The notes below the pieces were generated by a model, which saw nothing but the letters and a program-made list of their open reading frames with translations, was not told the DNA's origin and did no database searches. From positions 100,859 to 164,858 of the forward strand of contig CAYYFL010000003.1 of NCBI GenBank assembly GCA_964471325.1: a stretch of 64,000 nucleotides of DNA, given 5' to 3'. Below, in pieces: positions 34,303-42,388 of the stretch. Positions within the stretch are counted from its first letter, which is position 1; the number at the start of each line of letters is the position of its first letter. A program made the position numbers and the translations under genes. This stretch comes from Velamenicoccus sp964471325 (GTDB taxonomy: Bacteria > Omnitrophota > Gorgyraeia > Velamenicoccales > Velamenicoccaceae).

Positions 34303-34935
34303 ATGGAAGAGAAAAAACAGACATTTGGGGCGCTGCGGCGGAGACTGCGGATGAAATTCTGCCGTTTGCGCGCGACCGTCGTCAAGAAAGAAGGATTTTG
34401 TTATCACCACTATGAGGTGGGCGACCAGTTTATTTTCGAGGATTTTACCCATCCGCAGAAAGATTTCTGTCTGGGGGCGGTGCATTCGATGTTCCCGGCG
34501 ATGTATGCCTTGACTTTCGGTGCAGAGTTTCCTTTTATGGAAAACACGCGGTCTTTGCGCACGACGTGTCCGGACGGCAAGAAGGTGGAGTTTTTGATCG
34601 AGGTTGTTGATGATCAGGGCCATGTTTTGGCGAAACCTCGGAGTGCGGCGCCCGCGGGCCCGAACCCCAAGACCATGGACATTGAAGTCAAGGAGTGTAC
34701 AGGGAAGTGCCATTATGGCTACAAGATCGGCGATAAGATCCGTGTCAAAGGGCTCAAGTGCCCCGACGGCTTTTGCGGGGCGGCCTATCATATGATGTTC
34801 CCGACGCTGTTTGCGATGAATTTTGGGGCGACATATCCCTTTATGGAAGATCAGAATTCGCTGGACACATTGACGTGTCCGGACGGCGGGCATGTGGTTT
34901 TTAAATTGACGAGGAAAGAAGAAGATAGTCAATAG
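34303..34935 (+). CDS. Tandem TIGR04076-type domain protein
   Basis: 210 residues from ATG 34303 (AGGGAG 6 bases upstream). Two repeats of a module of about 85 residues: KFCRLRATVVKKEGFCYHHYEVGDQFIFED ... CLGAVHSMFPAMYALTFGAEFPFMEN ... TCPDGKKVEFLI, and DIEVKECTGKCHYGYKIGDKIRVKG ... FCGAAYHMMFPTLFAMNFGATYPFMED ... TCPDGGHVVFKL. Each carries conserved Cys residues and a CPDG turn. TIGR04076 proteins are usually single-domain, small and of unknown function, common in anaerobes. The duplication is unusual. It sits 67 bases before the ketosynthase. Confidence 0.75.
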   Translation: MEEKKQTFGALRRRLRMKFCRLRATVVKKEGFCYHHYEVGDQFIFEDFTHPQKDFCLGAVHSMFPAMYALTFGAEFPFMENTRSLRTTCPDGKKVEFLIEVVDDQGHVLAKPRSAAPAGPNPKTMDIEVKECTGKCHYGYKIGDKIRVKGLKCPDGFCGAAYHMMFPTLFAMNFGATYPFMEDQNSLDTLTCPDGGHVVFKLTRKEEDSQ

Positions 34936-35002
34936 GAGTCAGCCTAGAGTTTTGTTAAAACAGGTTTTTACTGACTACTTATCAGGATAAGGAGTTACTT
35001 TT

Positions 35003-36268
35003 ATGAAGAGAAGAGTTGTGGTGACAGGGCTGGGTGTCATATCGCCCAACGGTATCGGAAAAGAAAATTGCTGGAAAGCCATGGTCGGCGGCGTTTCCGC
35101 CGTGCGCAGGGTCGATATGTTTGATGTCTCGATGTTCCGCACACGGATCGCCGCTTATTCCAAGGAGTTCAATCCGTTCGAACTGGGCTTGAATGAAGAA
35201 GAGGCGGAGCGGATGGACCGCTATGTGCAGTTCGCGGTCGTGGCGGCCCAGATGGCGGTCAAAGACGCCAAGCTTGATTTTTCAAAGATCAACAGACAGC
35301 GCGCCGGCGTAAGCCTGGCTAATGCCATCTGCGGCACCAAATATATGGAAGAAGAATTCGCGCTGGTGACGGATAACGGCAAAAACCCCATTGATCCCCG
35401 CCTCGTGCGTCCTTACCTCTATGATGCCTCCATGTTCAATACGCCTTCTGCCGAGATTGCCGCCAGGTATCATCTCAACGGCATCTGCAATACGATATCG
35501 ACCGGATGCACGGCGGGGACCGATTCCATGGGGTTCTGTTTTGAGACGATCGCCGACGGGGACGCAGATATCATGATTGCGGGCGCCTCGGAAGCCCCCT
35601 TGACGCCTATCACTTTCGGCGCCTTTGACGTGGTGAGCGTCCTGTCCGCCAGGAACGACGAGCCCGAGAAGGCCTCGCGGCCGTTTGATAACAAGCGTGA
35701 CGGCTTTGTGCTTTCCGAAGGCTGCGGTCTCCTGATCCTGGAAGAACTTGAACATGCCAAAAAGCGCGGGGCGCATATTTATTGCGAGATCATCGGTTAC
35801 GGCACCTGCAACAATGCCTTTCACATGACGGACCTTCCGGCCGACGGCCTGGCCATGGCGAATTGCATCCAGCTTGCGCTCAAGGATGCCAAGATCGCGC
35901 CCAAAGATATCGATTACGTCAATGCGCACGGTTCATCGACGCGGATGAACGATGTCTTTGAGACCAATGCCTATAAGATCGCCCTGGGCGACGAGGCCTA
36001 CCGTGTGCCGATCAGTTCTCTTAAATCCATGATCGGTCATCCCTTGGCCGCGGCGAACGCCATCGAGATGGTGATGGCGTCCGTCATTTTTGAACGCAAC
36101 CTGATCCCTCCGACGATCAACCAGGAGGTGCGGGACCCGCAGTGCGACCTGAATTATGTTCCGAACAAGGCGATCGAGAAGAAAGTGGACCTGATTTTAA
36201 AGACCTCGAGCGGATTTTCCGGCATTCATTCGTCCTTGGTCATGAAGCGTTACCAGGAGGGCAAATAA
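35003..36268 (+). CDS. Type II polyketide ketosynthase, alpha subunit (KS-alpha)
   Basis: 421 residues, FabF-like thiolase fold. It catalyses decarboxylative Claisen condensation of malonyl-ACP onto the growing chain. Complete triad: Cys169 in ISTGCTAGTDSMG, His309 in VNAHGSSTRMNDVFET and His346 in SSLKSMIGHPLAA. The active-site text TGCTxG.DS and IAGASEAPLTPITF are like aromatic type II PKS KS-alpha (STGCTSGLD, DAPISPIT) rather than FabF (the usual TACA.G context). It is followed after 2 bases by a homologue without the catalytic residues, then an ACP, as in minimal PKS operons. AAGGAG precedes the ATG. Confidence 0.9.
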   Translation: MKRRVVVTGLGVISPNGIGKENCWKAMVGGVSAVRRVDMFDVSMFRTRIAAYSKEFNPFELGLNEEEAERMDRYVQFAVVAAQMAVKDAKLDFSKINRQRAGVSLANAICGTKYMEEEFALVTDNGKNPIDPRLVRPYLYDASMFNTPSAEIAARYHLNGICNTISTGCTAGTDSMGFCFETIADGDADIMIAGASEAPLTPITFGAFDVVSVLSARNDEPEKASRPFDNKRDGFVLSEGCGLLILEELEHAKKRGAHIYCEIIGYGTCNNAFHMTDLPADGLAMANCIQLALKDAKIAPKDIDYVNAHGSSTRMNDVFETNAYKIALGDEAYRVPISSLKSMIGHPLAAANAIEMVMASVIFERNLIPPTINQEVRDPQCDLNYVPNKAIEKKVDLILKTSSGFSGIHSSLVMKRYQEGK

Positions 36269-36270
36269 TC

Positions 36271-37506
36271 ATGAAGAAGATCGCCATCACAGGTATCGGC
36301 ATCGTTGCCCCCTCCGGGATAGACAAGAAGGTCTTTTGGGTCAATATCAAGGCCGGCCGTTCGGAGATCAAGGTTATCGACCGTTACGACGCGCAGTTGT
36401 ATCCGTCGCATATCGGAGGACAAATCCATCAGCTGGACGCCTACTCCCATATCTCTTCGCGGCTGCTTCAGAAGATAGATCCCTTTTCCCATATGGCCCT
36501 GATCGCGTCCGAGATGGCCCTGAAGGATGCGGGTATCGATCTGACCAAAGAGAACCTGAATCATATCGGGATATTCATGGGCAATGCCCTGGGCGGCTGG
36601 CTCTACGGAGAAACGGAGCTGCGTGACCTTTATATCGAGGGCCGCGAAGGGGTGAGTCCTTACATGGCTTCGGCATGGTTTCCGGCCGCGCCCCAGGGGC
36701 AAGTCTCCATTTATTACGGCATCAAAGGGTACTCCAAGACCGTCGTCTCCGATAGGGCGAGTTCTCTGATGGCCATTGGCCACGGGGCCAAGGTGTTGGC
36801 CAAGGACAAGCTGGATTTCATCCTGGCCGGCGGCATGGAAGCGCCCCTGTCGCCCTACGGTTTGTTATGTTGCAATACCAACGGCGACTTGTCGACGGAA
36901 AACGAGAATCCGGAGACCGTCTATAAGCCATTTGACAAAAACAGGCGCGGTTTTGTCGTTGGGGAAGGCGCCGGCATCATGATCTTTGAGCCGCAAGAAC
37001 GTGCACAGGCACGCGGCAGGAAGCCGTACGGTTATATCACCGGCTATGGCACCAGTTGCGACGGCGTGGATCGCATTAAGGCGAATCCTGACGGTAAAGA
37101 ACTGGCGCGCGCCATCCGTATGGCTTTGGATGACGCCGGCTACAAGCCGCAGGACATTGATTATATCTCTTTGGACGGTGCGGCGACCATTGAAGGCGAT
37201 GTGAGCGAAGCCGCGGCCATCAAAGATGTTTTCGGCAGCCGCGCGGCGCATCTGCCTGTCAGCGCGCCCAAGACCATGTTCGGCAATCTTCTGGGGGCGT
37301 CGGGCGCCGTCGACATCATCATCACCTTGCTGGCCATGGAGCACGGCCTTATTCCTCCGACGCTGAACCTTAAAGATGTGGATCCCTCTTGCGCGGGGCT
37401 GGATTACGTAACGGATAAGGCGAGGCCTGCCGAGATCAAAAAGGCGCTTGTCATTTCGCGCGGCCGCGGCGGGATCAATGCGGTCGTGGCTTTGGAAAAG
37501 GTTTAG
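36271..37506 (+). CDS. Chain-length-factor-like ketosynthase, beta subunit (KS-beta/CLF)
   Basis: 411 residues, homologous to the preceding KS but with every catalytic residue changed: the Cys position is Arg162 (VVSDRASSLMA), the first His is Asp302 (SLDGAATIEGD) and the second is Asn339 (MFGNLLGA). YMASAWFPAAPQGQVSIYYGIKGYSKTVV and the start ITGIGIVAPSGIDKKVFW resemble actinobacterial CLFs, which keep WFYA....GQ.SI..G. Known CLFs pair with KS-alpha and set chain length. Classical CLFs have Gln at the Cys site, so Arg is unusual. The start is 2 bases after KS-alpha, with CAGGAGG in its tail, so a 1:1 heterodimer is likely. Confidence 0.88.
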   Translation: MKKIAITGIGIVAPSGIDKKVFWVNIKAGRSEIKVIDRYDAQLYPSHIGGQIHQLDAYSHISSRLLQKIDPFSHMALIASEMALKDAGIDLTKENLNHIGIFMGNALGGWLYGETELRDLYIEGREGVSPYMASAWFPAAPQGQVSIYYGIKGYSKTVVSDRASSLMAIGHGAKVLAKDKLDFILAGGMEAPLSPYGLLCCNTNGDLSTENENPETVYKPFDKNRRGFVVGEGAGIMIFEPQERAQARGRKPYGYITGYGTSCDGVDRIKANPDGKELARAIRMALDDAGYKPQDIDYISLDGAATIEGDVSEAAAIKDVFGSRAAHLPVSAPKTMFGNLLGASGAVDIIITLLAMEHGLIPPTLNLKDVDPSCAGLDYVTDKARPAEIKKALVISRGRGGINAVVALEKV

Positions 37507-37529
37507 TGATAGGTAAGATGAAGGAATTA

Positions 37530-37701
37530 ACATTGCTCCTCGCGTAAACATCTTGATAATTTATAGCTGCGGCCAGCCTTCACAGAGCTCAGGCGGGCAG
37601 CCATAAATTCTCAAGATACGCCGCCGTAGAAAACGGCGCACCGGCCCATCCGATGGGGCCGGGTGGTGGAGTTAATCTCGCCAGAGGCGAGATTAAGGAG
37701 G
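37530..37701 (+). repeat. Structured leader repeat, copy 5, upstream of the ACP gene
   Basis: CTCCTCGCGTA and ATCTTGATAATTTAT pair with the distal CATAAATTCTCAAGATACGC arm. After an inserted GCCG/CGGC and GGCCC/GGGCC block comes GGAGTT (37668-37673). The last hairpin has arms AATCTCGCC (37674-37682) and GGCGAGATT (37686-37694), followed at once by AAGGAGG (37695-37701), 4 bases from the ACP start codon. It lies inside the KS-CLF-ACP operon. Confidence 0.86.
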
Positions 37702-37705
37702 CTAG

Positions 37706-37939
37706 ATGGACACGAAAGGAAAGGTCAAAGACGTGGTTGTGAAGCTGCTGAAGGTCAAACCGGAAGAGCTTAAGGAAGGTCAGACTTTGGAACAGAGCCT
37801 GGGTGTGGACTCGACGGAGATGGTCGAGGTCTGCATTGCCCTCCAGAAAGAATTCGGCGTGCAGCTCGGAGAAAAGGAAGTGACGAAATACCAGACACTT
37901 GACCAGATCGCCGGTGTCATCAACAAAAAGAAAGGCTGA
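37706..37939 (+). CDS. Acyl carrier protein
   Basis: 77 residues with the four-helix ACP layout. Ser36 in GVDSTEMVEV is the phosphopantetheine attachment site. It carries malonyl and polyketide intermediates for the KS/CLF pair just upstream. The loop usually reads GxDSL, so Thr after Ser is slightly atypical but seen in specialised ACPs. Its Shine-Dalgarno is supplied by structured repeat copy 5, which may set ACP dosage separately from KS and CLF. Confidence 0.93.
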   Translation: MDTKGKVKDVVVKLLKVKPEELKEGQTLEQSLGVDSTEMVEVCIALQKEFGVQLGEKEVTKYQTLDQIAGVINKKKG

Positions 37940-37973
37940 TCGGTTTCGATATACTAAGGCCAAGAGGTGAGCG

Positions 37974-38366
37974 ATGGATACAGTCCTTCAGGAACAGTTG
38001 TTGAAATGGCGCAGGGCGAACCGCAGGTTGTTTTTCTGCGGTTGGGCGCTTATCGCCTGTGTTGTTTTTTCCTGGATTTTTCTGGCGTTCTCCAGCCACC
38101 GTCTGCAGGCTTATCTTTTGAGACCCGGCACAGAGGAGCGGGCGATCTTGAGCAAGCTGGATACAGCCGGGCCGCTTTCTCTCCGCGAGAAGAAACTGTT
38201 GGCTGTGACGAAGACGTTGATCATCGCGCCAAGGGCGATCCTTAAGGTCCTCACGATCCGTTTTGCCCAGACGCTGACGATGGTGATGGGGATTTTTGCT
38301 CTGGGTTTTTCCGTCTGGGAACGGAAAAAACTGAACCTGCTGCGGAAATTAGTTGAGACGAAATGA
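37974..38366 (+). CDS. Small two-TM membrane protein, family not recognised
   Basis: 130 residues with two hydrophobic segments (about 19-43, FFCGWALIACVVFSWIFLAF, and about 95-110, TLTMVMGIFALGFSVW), a basic N-terminus and a helical middle. No catalytic motif. It is 34 bases after the ACP gene and overlaps the cyclase by 4 bases, so it is firmly in the PKS operon. A membrane-tethering role for the synthase is speculation. Confidence 0.7.
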   Translation: MDTVLQEQLLKWRRANRRLFFCGWALIACVVFSWIFLAFSSHRLQAYLLRPGTEERAILSKLDTAGPLSLREKKLLAVTKTLIIAPRAILKVLTIRFAQTLTMVMGIFALGFSVWERKKLNLLRKLVETK

Positions 38367-39169
38367 AGATCATTGATTTGAGCCTTCCTATTGACGATAC
38401 GCTGGCCGAGACCCATGCGGCAAAGATCGACAGGATCACGCATGCCGAGGGTGTTGAGCATTTCAATGAGATCGTGATGGCCCGACAGCCCGGCGGCAAA
38501 GAGCGTTTCCAGAAGGGCGAACGGGCGGCGAGGCCGGAGGAGGTTCCCGACGGCGAGATGCCGTCTCTGGAGATCGTCCATGCCTCTGTCCATATGGGCA
38601 CGCACGTGGATGCCCCGTTCCATTACGGCTCGACGTGTCAGGGCAGGCCGGCAAAAAAAATCGCCGACATCCCCCTGGAATGGTGTTACGGCGCGGGGGT
38701 CGTCCTGGATTTTACGCATCTGAAATATCCGCAGAACATCACGAAGGCCGAGGTTGTCGCCGCTCTCCAGCGCATTTCCTATAAGCTCCAAAAAAATGAC
38801 ATTGTTCTTCTTTATACCGGGGCCGACAAACTTCTGGGGACGCCGGACTACGTCAACAAATATGTGGGCATGCTTCCCGATGCGTTGGAATATATCCTGG
38901 ACCAGGGTGTCAGGATGCTGGGCATCGATGCGATCGGCCTGGACCGGCCATGCTTCGAGATGTTCAAGGAGTTCCTCGACACCAAAGACAAACAGAAGAT
39001 CTGGCCCTGTCACTTTTGGGGCCGCCGGCGTGAATATGTCCATATGGAACGCATGGGTAACTTGGGAGCCATCCCGAAACCCTTCGGCTTTAAGGTGTGT
39101 TGTTTTCCCGTCAAAGTGAAGGATGCGGGCGCCGGCTGGACGCGGGCAGTGGCGATCATAGAAGATTAG
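38363..39169 (+). CDS. PF04199 metal-dependent cyclase/hydrolase (kynurenine-formamidase-like)
   Basis: 268 residues. Begins KIIDLSLPIDDTLAETH and contains HMGTHVDAPFHY with metal ligands His77, His81 and Asp83, the family signature HxGTHxDxP. WCYGAGVVLDF, IVLLYTGADK, GIDAIGLDRP and PCHFWGRRREYVHMERMGNL follow. The family contains formamidases and 'putative cyclases' found in polyketide gene clusters. Overlapping its neighbour and followed 24 bases later by an aromatase, it most likely closes or hydrolyses a polyketide ring. Confidence 0.87.
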   Translation: MKIIDLSLPIDDTLAETHAAKIDRITHAEGVEHFNEIVMARQPGGKERFQKGERAARPEEVPDGEMPSLEIVHASVHMGTHVDAPFHYGSTCQGRPAKKIADIPLEWCYGAGVVLDFTHLKYPQNITKAEVVAALQRISYKLQKNDIVLLYTGADKLLGTPDYVNKYVGMLPDALEYILDQGVRMLGIDAIGLDRPCFEMFKEFLDTKDKQKIWPCHFWGRRREYVHMERMGNLGAIPKPFGFKVCCFPVKVKDAGAGWTRAVAIIED

Positions 39170-39193
39170 CCTAACTTTTATTGGGGGGGCATT

Positions 39194-39625
39194 ATGGGTC
39201 ATACCTGCAATTCGATCACGATCAAAGCGCCTTATGAGAAGGTATTCGATATCTCCAACGATATCCCGAGATGGACGGAGCTGTTCGGCGGCGAGTATAA
39301 AGAGGCCAAGGTCGTCAACAAAGAAGCCAATAAGATCGTTTTCCAGTTGACGGACGACGAGGGACGTTCCTGGCAGTCCTTCAGGCTCCTGTTTAAAAAG
39401 GATTATTTTGCGTACGCCGAGAGACTCGATCCGAAATTTCCCTTTGAATACATGAAGATCGTCTGGCTCTATACGCCGGTTCCCGACGGCGTCATTTTGA
39501 CCTGGATCCAGCATTTCACAATGGACAAAAAGGCCAAGTTTAACGACGAACAGGTGGAAGGGTTCATCAATAAGCACTCCAAGGAGAACCTGGAGATATT
39601 TAAAAAGATCATTGAACAATCTTAA
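39194..39625 (+). CDS. TcmN/WhiE-type polyketide aromatase/cyclase (SRPBCC)
   Basis: 143 residues, helix-grip fold. GHTCNSITIKAPYEKVFDISNDIPRWTELF, FPFEYMKIVWLYTPVPDGVILTWIQHFTMD and the C-terminal helix follow closely the monodomain ARO/CYC of aromatic polyketide pathways (GHT.NS..I.AP...V.D..ND...W..LF; F.YM.I.W.Y..VP.G....W.Q.F.M). These proteins fold and aromatise the first ring of a poly-beta-ketone bound to ACP. Together with KS, CLF and ACP it is the strongest argument that the product is an aromatic polyketide rather than a fatty acid. Confidence 0.9.
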   Translation: MGHTCNSITIKAPYEKVFDISNDIPRWTELFGGEYKEAKVVNKEANKIVFQLTDDEGRSWQSFRLLFKKDYFAYAERLDPKFPFEYMKIVWLYTPVPDGVILTWIQHFTMDKKAKFNDEQVEGFINKHSKENLEIFKKIIEQS

Positions 39626-39749
39626 TGTCGAATTCCTAATGACAAATGTCTAATCAATGACACAAATATCAATGACGGAAGAGTTCTTTTGTTGTTTTGT
39701 CATCCAGGCATTGGGATTTTATTCAGCATTCGGATTTAGAAATTAGGCA
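39626..39749 (+). repeat. AT-rich word-like intergenic repeat (CTAATGACAAATGTC type)
   Basis: GAATTCCTAATGACAAATGTCTAATCAATGAC is followed about 60 bases later by GTCATCCAGGCATTGGG...AGAAATTAGGCATTG, which complements it imperfectly. A long low-GC hairpin between GC-rich genes, without coding potential. Of the same style as 46282-46385. Confidence 0.5.
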
Positions 39750-40901
39750 TTGTTTATTATTCTGGGAGCTGCTATCAAGCATTCTGATTTTTCGATATTG
39801 TGCCTGCAGGGGTTTTGTATCGCATTTAACGTGGCGTCGGTGTCGGCCATCGTGCCGGCCATCGCCTCGGATTTCGGGATTTCTGATTTTGTGGCGGGCC
39901 GCATCAACTGGGCCTACATGCTGCCTTACGGCATCATGGCGCTTCTTTACGGTCCCTTGACGCGTATCTTTGAGAACCGGCATATCGCGGTCGCAAGCCT
40001 CTTGTGTTTTTCGGTTTTCAGTTTTCTCTCCGGCATTGCCGGTAATATGTCCCAGCTCTTTGTCTACAGGTTCCTTGTCGGGATGTTTGCCGCAGCCATC
40101 ACGCCGCTGTCTTTGATCTATATCGCGGACCATGCTCCGGAGGCGGGCAGAGGTAAAGCTGTCGGGTTGTTTTTCAGCGCGACGTTTATCGCGGACTTGA
40201 GCGGGCTTTTTTTGAGCGGTATCATCCCCTGGAGGGCCATGTTTTTTATCCCGGCGGTCCTGGGCGGTATCACGGCTTTTTTGACGGCGCGCCATTTTCC
40301 GGCGACGCTCGCCGGAAAGGACCAGATCGGCGTGCGGTATGTTGAGGCCTTCCGGGACCGCGGGATCCTGGCGGCCTTTGCCTATATCTTTTTGATCAGC
40401 ATGCTTTATCACGGCGTGCGGCAGTGGTTGGGGGTTTATTTCGCGCAAGGATTGGGCTTGCGCCAGTTTTGGGTATCGATGGTCCTGACCATGGCGAGCA
40501 TCGCCGGCATTTTCGGCGAAGCCATAGGCGGGTTTTTGTCCGACCGTCAGGGGCGTATCCCGACGCTCAAGATGGGCGTTTTTCTGATGGTCCTCTCTTT
40601 GGCAATTTTGATCTTTTTTAAGGCCGTCGCCGCCTTGTTCGTTATCCTGCTTATCTGGGGGTTCGGCTGGACCATGAACCATGCCGGGCTCTCGACGCAT
40701 TTGACGGATTTGAACAAGCGCTACATCAAGGAGATCTCGAGTCTCAACAGTTCCGTACGGTTCGTTGCCGGCGGGGTGGGCGTGATCGTCGGCGGCTGGG
40801 TCATGCAGAAGGGGTTTGCGCTGGGTTTTGCCGTTTTTGCGGTTGTTTTGTTTTTGATGTATCTCCAGACAGATAAAATTTTAAAAAAGGAGTTTGTATG
40901 A
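39750..40901 (+). CDS. MFS transporter
   Basis: 383 residues, about 12 hydrophobic segments, with family marks at YGIMALLYGPLTRIFENR (loop 2-3), YRFLVGMFAAAITPLSLIYIAD, GEAIGGFLSDRQGRIPTLKMG (loop 8-9) and SSVRFVAGGVGVIVGGW. A drug/metabolite efflux-type exporter; inside the PKS region it is the obvious exporter for the product. The start (TTG 39750) lies in the AT-rich repeat and has no good ribosome site, so it is uncertain. ATGA overlap with the next gene. Confidence 0.85.
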   Translation: MFIILGAAIKHSDFSILCLQGFCIAFNVASVSAIVPAIASDFGISDFVAGRINWAYMLPYGIMALLYGPLTRIFENRHIAVASLLCFSVFSFLSGIAGNMSQLFVYRFLVGMFAAAITPLSLIYIADHAPEAGRGKAVGLFFSATFIADLSGLFLSGIIPWRAMFFIPAVLGGITAFLTARHFPATLAGKDQIGVRYVEAFRDRGILAAFAYIFLISMLYHGVRQWLGVYFAQGLGLRQFWVSMVLTMASIAGIFGEAIGGFLSDRQGRIPTLKMGVFLMVLSLAILIFFKAVAALFVILLIWGFGWTMNHAGLSTHLTDLNKRYIKEISSLNSSVRFVAGGVGVIVGGWVMQKGFALGFAVFAVVLFLMYLQTDKILKKEFV

Positions 40902-41671
40902 CGCAATTAAAAGGAAAGGCAGTCATCATCACGGGGGCCAGCCGCGGCATCGGCCGGGCCATCGCCGAAAGCCTGGCGAAAGAAGGCGTAAACCTTGTGA
41001 TTGCGGCCAGAGGCAAAGAGACGCTGGAGGCGACGGCCGCCCAGATCGCCAAGGCCTGCGGCGTCAAAGTCCTGGCCGTGCCTTGCGACGTCAGCAAGCA
41101 GGCGGACCTGGAGAACCTGGTCGATGTTTCGATTAAGGAATACAAAAAGATCGATGCGCTCATCAACAATGCCGGCGTTTCCAGCCAGCATCCGTTTCAC
41201 GAGCAGCCCGTCGAAGACATCGAGAAGCTCATGTACACCAACTTTTTCGGCTACGTGATGCTGACGCGCCTGATCATCAACCATTTTGTCGAAAACAAGG
41301 GCGGGGCGGTCATCAATATGGTTTCCGGCTCGACCATGGTGGATCCGCCGCCGAGGAATTTCATCGTCTACACCTCTTTGAAGTGGGCCTTGCGCAAGTT
41401 CGGCAAGGGGCTCTTTTGGGAGATGCGCGATTACGGCATCAAGGTGACGTCGTTGCTGCCCGGCGTGACGGACACGGAGTTGACGGGTAAGCTCAAGGAC
41501 GTTTCCGAAGACCGCAGCCGCCTTATGTCGACGGAGGCGATCGAGAACGCGGTCAAATTCGCCCTGACGGTCCCGGCGAACGTCTGTCCTCTGGAGATAT
41601 CGGTCATCAACCAGCAGACGCCGTGGACAAAACCCGTTATTCCGTTGAAACAAAATCACCCGGTTAAATAA
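40898..41671 (+). CDS. Short-chain dehydrogenase/reductase (ketoreductase-like)
   Basis: 257 residues, classical SDR. Cofactor motif TGASRGIGRAIA (12-23), NNAG near 89-92, a catalytic Ser in MVSGSTMV, and Tyr158-x-x-x-Lys162 (YTSLK). Basic residues after the glycine motif favour NADPH. Its place 3' of the ARO/CYC and exporter genes suits the ketoreductase that reduces the nascent polyketide, as in many type II clusters; general SDR substrates are equally possible. AAAGGAG precedes the ATG. Confidence 0.92.
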   Translation: MTQLKGKAVIITGASRGIGRAIAESLAKEGVNLVIAARGKETLEATAAQIAKACGVKVLAVPCDVSKQADLENLVDVSIKEYKKIDALINNAGVSSQHPFHEQPVEDIEKLMYTNFFGYVMLTRLIINHFVENKGGAVINMVSGSTMVDPPPRNFIVYTSLKWALRKFGKGLFWEMRDYGIKVTSLLPGVTDTELTGKLKDVSEDRSRLMSTEAIENAVKFALTVPANVCPLEISVINQQTPWTKPVIPLKQNHPVK

Positions 41672-41691
41672 TGAATAAGGAGCGGCACATC

Positions 41692-42363
41692 ATGATCAAG
41701 CTATGCAGAAACACCCGGAAACGAATCTCAAGGTTCCCGATGAGGGCAGGACAGTTACTCTTTCTGTCGGTCCTGCTTGTGGCAGGTTGTGTTCAGGCCC
41801 AGGATGCACCGAAGGCTTTTGTCCTGGATGATTTCGAAGGGCCGATCGTCATGGATCCCAAGGAAGGGACCATTGACGCCGGCGCCGGGAACGGCTCGAG
41901 CGTGACGGTCAGCGCCGATAAGGAAAACAAAAAATCGGGGGAGCAGTCTTTGAAGATCGATTACGACGCCGTCAGCGGCGGATATATCTGGGTGGCGCGG
42001 GGATTTAACCTGGATGTGAAGGGGGCGGACCGGTGGACGAAAAAACCGCAGGATATCCCCTGGCAGAGCTACGGCGCGCTCAGTTTTTATCTCTACGGCA
42101 CGGCTTCAGGGATGCGGATGGCTTTTGATATCAAGGACGCCGGCGGCGAGATGTTCCGTTTTATGGTGACGGATGACACAAAAGGCTGGAAGCAGGTCGT
42201 CTGTCCTTTCGACCAGTTCTTCCCGAGAGGGGACTGGCAGCCGCCGACAGCGGATGTCAACGGCACCCTCGATTTTCCCGTCATGAGTTTTCAGTTCGAG
42301 CCGATCGCCATCGCCAAAGGCACGATCGATGTGGATGATGTCAGTTTGGAACCGTTGAACTAG
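41692..42363 (+). CDS. Lipoprotein with CBM11/CIA30-like beta-sandwich domain
   Basis: About 223 residues. Signal peptide with lipobox LLVAGC followed by VQAQDAPKAF. The mature part (FVLDDFEGPIV ... SLKIDYDAVSGGYIWVARGFNLD ... WQSYGALSFYLYGTASGMRMAFDIKDAGGEMFRFMVTDDTKGWKQVVCPFDQFF ... IDVDDVSLEPL) has the pattern of galactose-binding-like CBM11/CIA30 jelly rolls. Probably binds a glycan or small ligand at the cell surface. ATG 41692 is chosen (AAGGAG 9 bases upstream) over 41671, which overlaps the SDR stop. Confidence 0.78.
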   Translation: MIKLCRNTRKRISRFPMRAGQLLFLSVLLVAGCVQAQDAPKAFVLDDFEGPIVMDPKEGTIDAGAGNGSSVTVSADKENKKSGEQSLKIDYDAVSGGYIWVARGFNLDVKGADRWTKKPQDIPWQSYGALSFYLYGTASGMRMAFDIKDAGGEMFRFMVTDDTKGWKQVVCPFDQFFPRGDWQPPTADVNGTLDFPVMSFQFEPIAIAKGTIDVDDVSLEPLN

Positions 42364-42388
42364 AGGAGTTTGCGGTTGAAAGCCGAGT

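Noticed and set aside
33220..34932. 570-residue minus-strand ORF
   Set aside because: Antisense to the PanE-like and TIGR04076 genes, both with clear family motifs and ribosome sites. No recognisable motif in the minus-strand product; a GC-rich shadow.
35003..37506. Ordinary fatty-acid FabF pair or ladderane-type lipid cluster
   Set aside because: The KS active-site context, the inactive CLF-like partner and the TcmN-type aromatase point to an aromatic PKS. A specialised lipid pathway remains the main alternative and is named in the refutation test.
38111..39619. 502-residue minus-strand ORF
   Set aside because: Antisense to the cyclase and aromatase genes, which match known families. Composition is typical of a shadow frame.
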